From NCBI GenBank assembly GCA_021323835.1, contig JAJPKI010000208.1, positions 1 through 19,909 on the forward strand: a stretch of 19,909 nucleotides of DNA. Direction: 5' to 3'. Under the pieces are notes generated by a model. It made no database searches, had not been told where the DNA came from, and worked only from the letters and a program-made list of their open reading frames with translations. The DNA comes from Verrucomicrobiota bacterium (lineage in GTDB: Bacteria > Verrucomicrobiota > Verrucomicrobiia > Limisphaerales > UBA11358). The stretch's first letter is position 1; each line of letters begins with the position of its first letter. The translations under genes and the position numbers were made by a program. This document shows positions 13,168 through 19,909 of the stretch, piece after piece.

Positions 13168-15315
13168 GTGACTAAATTACGAATCAGCGGCATGACGTGC
13201 TCCAATTGCGCGCGCCACGTCACTGAAGCGATTCAATCTGCACCGGGCGTCCGCAGCGCGACTGTTTCACTCGAAAATCAAAATGCCGTTGTGAATTGGA
13301 ATTCCGGCGCGACGGAAAATGTTCCTGCGATTTTGCAAGCCGTGAAAGAGGCGGGCTATGAAGCTGAAGAAATTCAAAATCCAGACGCTTCGTGCGGCTG
13401 CGCTTCTTGCCACACGCCGACAAAACATAATTGGCAAATCAACTTGTGGCTTGGAATCTCCGTCACGGCATTTCTGATGATTGGCGAATGGATTTTCGGC
13501 TGGATGATGCAGCCGTGGTTTTGCTGGCTCTCATTTGCGCTTGCCGCCATTGTTCAAATTTTTTCCGGCGCGCAATTTTATCGCGGCGCGTGGCGGCAAT
13601 TGAAAATCGGCAGCTCAAACATGGACACACTCGTCGCGCTCGGGTCGACGACGGCGTTTGGATTTAGCTGCTGGGTTTTGTTCAGCGGTCGAGGCGGGCA
13701 TTTATATTTCATGGAAGCTGCGGCCATTATCACGCTCATCAGCCTCGGCCATTTTTTTGAAGCGCGCGTCAGTGAAAAAGCCAGCGGCGCGTTGAAATTG
13801 CTCATGGAACTTGCGCCGCAGACAGCTCGGCGAAAAAATTCTGGTGAAAGCGAAAATGAAATCGCCATCGCTGAATTAAAAATCGGCGACCAAATCGTTT
13901 TGCGTCCCGGCGATAGAATTCCCGTGGACGGAATTGTTATTGAAGGCGAATCGGCAGTGGACGAATCATCGCTCACCGGCGAATCCAATCCCGTTGATAA
14001 AAAATCCGGCGCTGAAGTTTTTGCGGGCACAATCAATTTAAATGGTCGCGTCATCATGCGTGTCACAAAAACCGGCGACGCGACTGCGCTCGCGCACGTC
14101 ATCGCCGCCGTGCAACGCGCGCAAAGCAGCCGCGCAGAAATTCAGCGTCTCGGCGACCGTGTGAGCAGCATGTTTGTTCCCGCCGTTGTCGCGGTTGCTG
14201 TCGCCGCGGGAATTTTTTGGGGAATTCATTCCGGCGCGGAAAAAGCATTTATTGTCGCAGCCGGAGTTTTAATCATCGCCTGTCCGTGCGCGATGGGCTT
14301 GGCTACGCCCGCGGCAATCATGGCCGGAGCAAATGCGGCGTCGCGACGAGGCATTTTAATCCGCGACGGCGTTGCGCTGGAAAAAGCGGGCAAAATTTCG
14401 GCAATCGTTTTCGATAAAACGGGAACATTGACGATGGGAAAACCGGAAGTCGCGGCGATTCAGAATTCAGGAACAAAAAATCTTGCTGCAGCGCTTGCCT
14501 ATAATTCCACGCATCCCATCAGTCATGCGATTGCAAAATTGTCGGAAGGAAAAATTGAATTGAAGGAATGGAAAGAGATTCGCGGCAACGGCATTGAAGC
14601 AAAATCGGAAATCGGAAATGAGAAATCGGAAATTCGTCTGGGTTCGTTGCGCTGGTTACGCGAAAATGGCGTGGATTTGACGGCAGGCGAAAAATTTATT
14701 TCAGAATGGTCAAATCAAAGCGCGACGATTGTCGGGCTTGCCGAAGAAAAATCTTTGCTCGGACTTTTTGCCATGCGCGATTCGGTAAAATCAAACGCGG
14801 CAAAAGTTATTGAACAATTACAGCGACAGGGATTGAAAATTTTTCTCGTCACCGGCGACAATTCGCAAACTGCAAATGCAATTGCAAAACAAGTCGGCAT
14901 CGCGCCGAAAAATGTTTTTACCGAAGTGCGGCCGGAGCAGAAAGCGGAGTTCATAAAAAAATTGCAAGCGCAAGGCGAGCACGTGGCATTTGTCGGCGAC
15001 GGCATCAACGACGCGCCGGCGCTCACGCAGGCGGATTTGGGCATCGCCGTCAGCCGCGCCAGCGACATCGCGCGTGACGCTGCGGACATCATCTTGCTCA
15101 AATCGGAAATCGAGGCCGTTCCCGAAGCGCTCGGTCTGGCGCGCGCGACGCTGCGAACCATCAAACAAAATTTGTTCTGGGCATTTTTTTACAACGCCGT
15201 TGGTGTGCCGCTCGCCGCTTGCGGATTTATCAGTCCGATTTTTTGCGCTGCGGCGATGGGCGCGTCGGATTTAATTGTCATCGGCAATGCGTTGCGATTG
15301 TTGCGAAGACGTTGA
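13168..15315 (+). CDS. copA: Copper-translocating P1B-type ATPase
   Basis: 715 residues from GTG 13168. One N-terminal HMA domain carries GMTCSNC (Cys11, Cys14), followed by a second cysteine cluster (Cys76, Cys78, Cys81). The membrane CPC site is at 372-374 (IIACPCAMGLATPAA), the phosphorylated Asp is in DKTGTLT at 416, the N-domain has THP at 448-450 instead of the usual EHP, and GDGINDAP begins at 610. TM7 has the YN of Cu(I) transporters (FYNAVGVPL); TM8 reads AAAMGASDLIVIGNAL, so MxxSS is replaced by MxxSD. The enzyme exports Cu(I) from the cytoplasm using ATP. The 82-base upstream gap shows no clear copper-responsive operator. Its last 45 bases overlap the end of the convergent acyltransferase gene. 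Confidence 0.93.
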   Translation: MTKLRISGMTCSNCARHVTEAIQSAPGVRSATVSLENQNAVVNWNSGATENVPAILQAVKEAGYEAEEIQNPDASCGCASCHTPTKHNWQINLWLGISVTAFLMIGEWIFGWMMQPWFCWLSFALAAIVQIFSGAQFYRGAWRQLKIGSSNMDTLVALGSTTAFGFSCWVLFSGRGGHLYFMEAAAIITLISLGHFFEARVSEKASGALKLLMELAPQTARRKNSGESENEIAIAELKIGDQIVLRPGDRIPVDGIVIEGESAVDESSLTGESNPVDKKSGAEVFAGTINLNGRVIMRVTKTGDATALAHVIAAVQRAQSSRAEIQRLGDRVSSMFVPAVVAVAVAAGIFWGIHSGAEKAFIVAAGVLIIACPCAMGLATPAAIMAGANAASRRGILIRDGVALEKAGKISAIVFDKTGTLTMGKPEVAAIQNSGTKNLAAALAYNSTHPISHAIAKLSEGKIELKEWKEIRGNGIEAKSEIGNEKSEIRLGSLRWLRENGVDLTAGEKFISEWSNQSATIVGLAEEKSLLGLFAMRDSVKSNAAKVIEQLQRQGLKIFLVTGDNSQTANAIAKQVGIAPKNVFTEVRPEQKAEFIKKLQAQGEHVAFVGDGINDAPALTQADLGIAVSRASDIARDAADIILLKSEIEAVPEALGLARATLRTIKQNLFWAFFYNAVGVPLAACGFISPIFCAAAMGASDLIVIGNALRLLRRR

Positions 15316-16498
15316 AAGTGAGTCGGCCAATTTTATTTTTCGAAAATGATTTCGCAATTTAAGAAGCGGTCGCTCCAACCCATAATAAGAAATGGCCGCC
15401 ACGACAAATAGCGGTGGTATCCACAAACCTGCCCACCAGAATCGTTCGAGTCCAAAAATGTGCGGCGGGCTCCAGAACAATTGCTGCCAGATGTAAAGCG
15501 AATAAGACAAAACGCCGATTTGACGAATCCATTTCCAATTGAGCGCACGATAAAACATTGCTTTAGGCTTCAAAACGCTGTGCAGGAGGAAAATTGAGAA
15601 GCCAAACGCCTGTAGCGAGCTGCCAAGTTCCAGCAACCATGTCGCAGTTGGAGTAATTCGCATAAAGATGAAAGGCAAAGAAATTGCCGCCGTCGCGCAA
15701 ATTATTGCCAGCCATTTTCGTGACGATAAAATTCTTTCAATCAAATCCGATTTATGAGCAAGCAGAACGGCGGATGCACAACCGAAGGCCAAAGAGTCAA
15801 AACGCAGAAAAAATGAATCGCCGTAAAAAAACGGTTTGAAAATTGCCGGATAACTGGAATGGGGGGGACGGATAAAAAACAGTCAGGCTCAACGCGCGAA
15901 AAAATGGCGCCAGAAGAATTCCGAAAATCAGCACGCGCAAAGTCGTTCTTAAATTTTTTCCACCGCTCGCCAGCAAAAAAATTCCCGGCCACAGCAAATA
16001 AAATTGTTCCTCGACTGAAAGCGACCACAAATGCCCGCTGATGGCGTCGTTGCCAAAAAGATTTCTAGTGAAAGTCAGAGCGCCAATCCACGACGCGGAA
16101 CTTTGTTTTGCCGCGCCGAAAAATTGCAGCAGTGCCAAGACACCAAGAAATGTGAAATATACCGGCAAAATTCGCAGGCAGCGGCGAATGTAAAAATCTT
16201 TCAAGCTGATGGAACCGGCCCGGTTCATTTCTTGCAGCAACAACCACGTGATTAAAAATCCGCTAATGACAAAAAAGAAACGCACTCCTAAATTGCCATC
16301 GAAAATCCAGCCGAAAGCCGGATGCAGCCAAACCGGAAAACCCTGAATGAAACTGCTGTGAAAACCGAGCACGAGCAGGATGCTGACCGCCCGCCACCCA
16401 TCAAGCGAAGGCAAACGCGATAAGAAAATTTTTGACGATGAAACCGGCTTTATTTCCGCGGATAAAAGAGAAATTTCTTTTTGAAGCTCTTTCGGCAT
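15271..16498 (-). pseudogene. Acyltransferase-3 (OafA/YrhL-like) gene broken by one base in a G7 run
   Basis: Two minus-strand frames are halves of one membrane acyltransferase. The upstream half has the family opening LPSLDGWRAVSILLVLGFHS, then FFFVISGFLITWLLLQEM and SGHLWSLSVEEQFYLLWP. It runs out of frame after YPSPP at the run of seven G on the plus strand (15861-15867). Dropping one base of that run gives YPAIFKPFFYGDSFFLRFDS, which leads directly into LAFGCASAVLLAHKS of the downstream half, which ends at 15271. The restored protein would be about 408 residues from ATG 16498, or 414 from TTG 16516, the usual family length. Such enzymes transfer acyl groups to surface sugars. The cause may be a sequencing error, real inactivation, or phase variation. 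Confidence 0.85.
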
Positions 16499-16602
16499 GT
16501 GGTTTTCTTTTAGCAAATAATTTCCCCGATTTCACCAATGAATTTAAATTAATCGGCGCACCCGCGCTCGACAAAACTTTTTCTTCGCGCCATTCTGCTG
16601 CA

Positions 16603-17214
16603 ATGGCATTCGAATCGGATTCGCCGCTGGACACGCTTTGGAAGGAATACGGGCGCGTGTTCGCGGACTTCGACGACCTCACGCTCGCGCGCTGGCTGGC
16701 GCAAACGCTCGGCCAGCTTGAAGGGAAAGCGTGGCGGCTGTCGCATCCACTCGTCGGCGCATATCGGCTCGCTGCGCAAATTGGAAACGACCGTTCGATT
16801 TGGCATAAACGCATGGCCACGCCGCCAGTCGCCTACGCGGAATCGCCGTGTTGTCGCGCGCCGTTTTTGCCGTTGCTGACGCGTGACGTGCGCGAGAGCG
16901 GTTTAATTTGCCAGCATTGCAGTGAAACGCTCGTGCCGTTTGATGAAATTCCCGCGGACTTGCGCGGCGAAATTGAATCGTGGGCGCAACAATACGAGCC
17001 CATCCATGCCGTCGCGCATTGGGACGACCGCCAGCGCAAACGAGTTGGCGGAAATTACGATTCAGCATTTGAAAACGCCGCGCAACAAGCGGAAAAGCTT
17101 TTAATCGTCGCTGGAAAAAACCTTGCGCCGAAATTGTTGAACCATTACGCCGCCGCAATTTGGGAAGACCAGGACGAGTGCCTCGAGGTGCGGCCGGAGG
17201 ATGTTGCGCTATGA
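16603..17214 (+). CDS. Hypothetical protein with a Cys-pair zinc-ribbon-like element
   Basis: 203 residues from ATG 16603. An upstream in-frame ATG at 16432 would add 57 residues, but that extension lies over the 5' end of the divergent acyltransferase and reads unnaturally, so the later start is preferred. The N-terminal part is helical (PLDTLWKEYGRVFADFDDLT). Cys83-Cys84 (ESPCCRAPFL) and Cys103-x2-Cys106 (LICQHCSETL) could hold one zinc ion. The rest is helical, ending in EDQDECLEVRPEDVAL. I do not recognise the family. The stop overlaps the start of the AsmA-like gene (ATGA), so the two are coupled. Confidence 0.75.
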   Translation: MAFESDSPLDTLWKEYGRVFADFDDLTLARWLAQTLGQLEGKAWRLSHPLVGAYRLAAQIGNDRSIWHKRMATPPVAYAESPCCRAPFLPLLTRDVRESGLICQHCSETLVPFDEIPADLRGEIESWAQQYEPIHAVAHWDDRQRKRVGGNYDSAFENAAQQAEKLLIVAGKNLAPKLLNHYAAAIWEDQDECLEVRPEDVAL

Positions 17215-17933
17215 GATTTATTTTGAAGTGGCTGCTGCGCTTATTTCTTGTCGCAATTGCGCTCGCAATAATTGCTGTCGTCATTTTTCTGCTTTCTTAC
17301 AACACAGTCATCCGCAAAACCATCGAGCAGCAAGTCCAGTCGCAGGCCCACATGGACATGCAAATCGGTAATTTCAAACTCGCGCTCGCGTCGCCGACGG
17401 TTCGCGCGCAGCAAATCAAAATTGCCAATCCACCGGAATTTGGTGGCGCGCCGCTGGTGAGCATTTCGGAAATTTACGTGGAATATGACCGCAATGCATT
17501 TGCGAAGAAACAAATTCACGTGAAGCTGGCGCGAATCAATCTGGCCGAGTTCGATATTGTGAAAAATCAAAACGGCCAGACGAATATTTTTATGCTCGTC
17601 CGTGCGCCGCAATTGCGCAATGGCAAAACCGTCGCCGTTTCACCGCAGAAATTCGATTTCAAAAAGCAGGCCGGCTACGATTTTCAAGGCATTGACGCGC
17701 TGAACGTTTCCGTCGGCAAAGTAAAATTCATTGATTTGAGCAATCCGCAAAACGACCGCGAGCAATCCATCGGTCTCGATAATTTTGTCATTCCAAATGT
17801 AAAGTCGGCCAAAGACCTCGACGGCTTGTGGACGGTGATTTATTTAAAGAGCGATGGATTTTTTGATTCAATTCTCGGACACAAAGGCAATCCGATTCAG
17901 GATTATCTCAAATCCATCGGGGTTGCATTTTAA
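17211..17933 (+). CDS. AsmA-like membrane-anchored protein
   Basis: 240 residues from ATG 17211, in a four-base overlap with the previous gene. A single N-terminal membrane helix (residues about 4-29, LKWLLRLFLVAIALAIIAVV) is followed by a periplasmic beta-rich part with the repeated pattern of AsmA-type proteins: FKLALASPTVRAQQIKIANP, SISEIYVEYDRNAF, HVKLARINLAEFDIVKNQNG. It is much shorter than full AsmA/TamB-like proteins and corresponds to their N-terminal part only. Family members take part in outer-membrane lipid homeostasis; a specific role here is not shown. proB follows after 36 bases. Confidence 0.75.
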   Translation: MRFILKWLLRLFLVAIALAIIAVVIFLLSYNTVIRKTIEQQVQSQAHMDMQIGNFKLALASPTVRAQQIKIANPPEFGGAPLVSISEIYVEYDRNAFAKKQIHVKLARINLAEFDIVKNQNGQTNIFMLVRAPQLRNGKTVAVSPQKFDFKKQAGYDFQGIDALNVSVGKVKFIDLSNPQNDREQSIGLDNFVIPNVKSAKDLDGLWTVIYLKSDGFFDSILGHKGNPIQDYLKSIGVAF

Positions 17934-17969
17934 CATTTTCCGCGCGGACGAAATTTTCTAACCTGTCGC

Positions 17970-19046
17970 GTGCATCGCGACCAACTCAAATCTGCCGCGC
18001 GCCTCGTCGTCAAACTTGGCACCGGCGTGCTGACCGACAGCCGGAAGCAAATTGACCCGGCGCAGTTGGAGCAACTCGTCGCGCAAATCGCAGCGCAGCG
18101 AAAAGCAGGAAAAGAAATCGTTCTTGTCACGAGCGGTGCGGTCGGCGCGGGCATGGGCGCGCTCGGTTACGAAAAGCGCCCGGCGGAACTTGCTGAACTT
18201 CAAGCGTGCGCCGCTGTCGGGCAATCGCGCCTCATGGCAACTTACGCCGAACTTTTTGCCAAACACGATTTGCATGTCGCGCAAGTTTTGCTGACGCACG
18301 AAGATTTGGAGCATCACGAGCGGCATTTGAATGCGCGCAACACGCTCGTGACGCTGCTCGACCGCGGCGTCATTCCCATCATCAACGAGAACGACGCTGT
18401 CTCATTCGCGGAAATCAAATTTGGCGACAACGACAAATTATCCGCGCTCGTCGCGTCGCTGTTGCCGGCGGATTTGCTCGTGATTTTGACAACGGTGGAC
18501 GGCGTCGTGGAAAATTTTGGCAAGAAAGACCCGAAAACAATTTCCAAAATCGAACAAATAGATTCGACGATTGAAAAGCTTGCCGGCGGGACAACGAGCG
18601 AAACGGCTGTCGGCGGAATGCGGTCAAAAGTTGAAGCGGCAAAAATTGTCGTTCGCTCGGGAATTCCGCTGGTGATTGCGTCCGGCAAAAAGAAAAATGT
18701 CCTCGCAAAAATTCTCGGCGGCGAAGACGAAGGAACAATTTTCGTCGCGCAGCCGAACAAATTGCAGGGACGCAAACGCTGGATTGCGTTTTTTCATCAT
18801 CCGAAAGGAACCTTGTTTGTGGACGACGGCGCCAAGAAAGCGCTGCGCGAATCCGGGAAAAGTTTGCTGCCGCCGGGCGTTTCGCGTTGCGAAGGAAATT
18901 TCGACGCGGAAGAAGTCGTGCGCATTTGCGATTTAAATGGGACGGAATTCGCGCGCGGCATCGCTAAATTTCCCGCGGAAGAAATTCGCACGAAAAAATT
19001 GGCGCGCGTGGAATTGGTTCATCGCGACGATTTGGTCATTTTGTGA
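17970..19046 (+). CDS. proB: Glutamate 5-kinase
   Basis: 358 residues from GTG 17970. The amino-acid kinase fold is clear: VVKLGTGVLTD near residue 13, VTSGAVGAGMGALGY, IPIINENDAVSF, KFGDNDKLSALVASLL and GGMRSKVEAAKI. The C-terminal part from about residue 270 is a PUA domain (KRWIAFFHHPKGTLFVDDGA to ARGIAKFPAEEIR). It phosphorylates glutamate in the first step of proline synthesis; the PUA domain is typical of full-length ProB and is linked to proline feedback control in E. coli. The length fits the family. proA is not in the window. Its stop overlaps the mazG start (GTGA). Confidence 0.95.
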   Translation: MHRDQLKSAARLVVKLGTGVLTDSRKQIDPAQLEQLVAQIAAQRKAGKEIVLVTSGAVGAGMGALGYEKRPAELAELQACAAVGQSRLMATYAELFAKHDLHVAQVLLTHEDLEHHERHLNARNTLVTLLDRGVIPIINENDAVSFAEIKFGDNDKLSALVASLLPADLLVILTTVDGVVENFGKKDPKTISKIEQIDSTIEKLAGGTTSETAVGGMRSKVEAAKIVVRSGIPLVIASGKKKNVLAKILGGEDEGTIFVAQPNKLQGRKRWIAFFHHPKGTLFVDDGAKKALRESGKSLLPPGVSRCEGNFDAEEVVRICDLNGTEFARGIAKFPAEEIRTKKLARVELVHRDDLVIL

Positions 19047-19693
19047 AGCGCCAGCCCGCCATCAACGATTTGCTCAAGGTCATGGCGAAGTTGCGTTCGC
19101 CGAAAGGTTGCCCGTGGGACCGCGAGCAAACGCATTTGAGTTTGCGCCGTCATGCGATTGAGGAAATTTACGAGTTGATTGACGCGATTGAGGCGCGCGA
19201 CGACCACGAAATGGCGGAGGAACTCGGCGATTTATTGCTGCAAGTTGTTTTCCACGCGCAGATGGCGAAGGAGCGCGGCGCGTTTGATTTTGAAACCGTG
19301 GCGCGGCAGCAGGTGGACAAATTGATTCGCCGTCATCCGCACGTCTTTGGAAAAGTGAAAGTCAAGAATGTGGACGAAGTTTGGGCGAACTGGGAAAAAA
19401 TCAAGCGCGCGGAAAAGCTGGGAACGCATCGCGAACGCAAATCGGCGCTGGACGGAATCCCAAAACACTTGCCGGCATTGTTGCGCGCGGAAAAACTGGC
19501 AAAGAAAGCTCGCAAAGCCAATTTGCTGGCGAAAAATTCCGGTGAAGAAATTTCACGGGCAAATCTCGGCAAGAAATTGTTCGCGTTGGCGGAATTCGCG
19601 CAATCGCGCGGCTGGTCGGCGGAAGAATTGTTGAGCGACGAAATCAAAAGGCGCGAACGCGAGTTTCGCAAATTGGAAAAATCTAAATCATGA
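19043..19693 (+). CDS. mazG: MazG-type nucleoside triphosphate pyrophosphohydrolase
   Basis: 216 residues from GTG 19043, overlapping proB by four bases. The N-terminal domain has the family opening MAKLRSPKGCPWDREQTHLS and the metal-binding acids in EEIYELIDAIEARDDHEMAE ELGDLL. A second, less conserved MazG-like half follows (RAEKLAKKARKANLL, EEISRANLGKKLFALAEFAQ). MazG hydrolyses NTPs or dNTPs to monophosphates and limits damaged or signalling nucleotides. It is shorter than the E. coli protein of about 260 residues. The second half keeps fewer of the acidic ligands, so catalysis is probably in the first. The next gene starts in an ATGA overlap. Confidence 0.93.
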   Translation: MKRQPAINDLLKVMAKLRSPKGCPWDREQTHLSLRRHAIEEIYELIDAIEARDDHEMAEELGDLLLQVVFHAQMAKERGAFDFETVARQQVDKLIRRHPHVFGKVKVKNVDEVWANWEKIKRAEKLGTHRERKSALDGIPKHLPALLRAEKLAKKARKANLLAKNSGEEISRANLGKKLFALAEFAQSRGWSAEELLSDEIKRREREFRKLEKSKS

Positions 19694-19909
19694 CGCGCAC
19701 AGAAAAACTTCTGGCCGAAATTGTCGCATTGCCGAGCGTGAATCCGGCGTTTCTGCCGCCGCGCCATCCAAATGGCGGTGAAAAAAATGTCGCGGATTTT
19801 TTGGCGGGCGTCGCCGCACGCGCCGGACTGGAAATCGAATTTCAGAAAGTTTTTCCAAATCGTTCCAACTTTATCGCGCGACTGCTGCCGCAAAACAAAA
19901 TCCGGCAAA
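19690..19909 (+). CDS. M20-family peptidase/deacylase, 5' part
   Basis: Starts at ATG 19690 inside the mazG stop (ATGA) and runs off the end of the window after 73 codons. MTRTEKLLAEIVALPSVNPA and KNVADFLAGVAARAGLEIEF are the N-terminal pattern of the M20 family (ArgE/DapE/ACY1-type zinc amidohydrolases), which remove acyl groups or cleave dipeptides. The metal ligands lie beyond the window, so family membership rests on the N-terminus only and the substrate cannot be named. Confidence 0.75.
   Translation, partial: MTRTEKLLAEIVALPSVNPAFLPPRHPNGGEKNVADFLAGVAARAGLEIEFQKVFPNRSNFIARLLPQNKIRQ

Noticed and set aside
16432..16602. Upstream extension of the zinc-ribbon-like protein
   Set aside because: It covers the 5' end of the divergent acyltransferase gene and adds 57 residues of unnatural sequence; ATG 16603 is preferred.

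Overview
Likely source: a bacterium of the phylum Verrucomicrobiota, possibly a Pedosphaera/Limisphaerales relative. This is inferred from the large secreted RCC1/Ig-like protein of a style common in that phylum and from the overall codon habit. No rRNA or other decisive marker is present, so the placement is tentative.

Layout. Bases 1-4580 look like an accessory defence segment. A fused XRE-HTH/ImmA-IrrE-type regulator (164-1180) is followed by a 426-base non-coding stretch crowded with short inverted repeats. A tight plus-strand operon comes next: a CD-NTase (cGAS-like nucleotidyltransferase), a stand-alone E2-like protein, an unrecognised 243-residue protein with an HHIV...N...LP...H pattern, a 74-residue membrane/coiled-coil protein and a 53-residue protein made of two copies of a ~20-residue repeat. 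The CD-NTase plus E2 pair matches the layout of E2-only ('short' type II) CBASS anti-phage systems; the three downstream genes are candidates for effector and accessory proteins and are the most novel part of the window.

Bases 4430-4580 and 10430-10579 are a ~95% identical direct repeat. Each copy ends in what reads as the 3' end of a tRNA gene (part of the T-loop, T-stem 3' strand, 7-base acceptor strand, G73 and CCA) without the rest of the tRNA. I interpret the two copies as distal attachment sites of two related tRNA-targeting elements inserted in tandem: one carrying the CBASS-like operon, one (4581-10579) carrying a decayed gene, a 1191-residue secreted RCC1/Ig-repeat protein on the minus strand, a UPF0175/DUF3368 toxin-antitoxin pair and a 55-residue basic protein. 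The integrase and intact tRNA would lie to the left of the window.

From about 10.6 kb onward the sequence looks like ordinary chromosome with closely packed genes: an ABC ATPase and its membrane partner, a CopA-type copper ATPase, an acyltransferase-3 gene on the minus strand broken by a single-base frameshift in a run of seven G, then a plus-strand run of a zinc-ribbon-like protein, an AsmA-like membrane protein, proB, mazG and the start of an M20 peptidase. Many neighbours here overlap by four bases (ATGA or GTGA), which indicates translational coupling.
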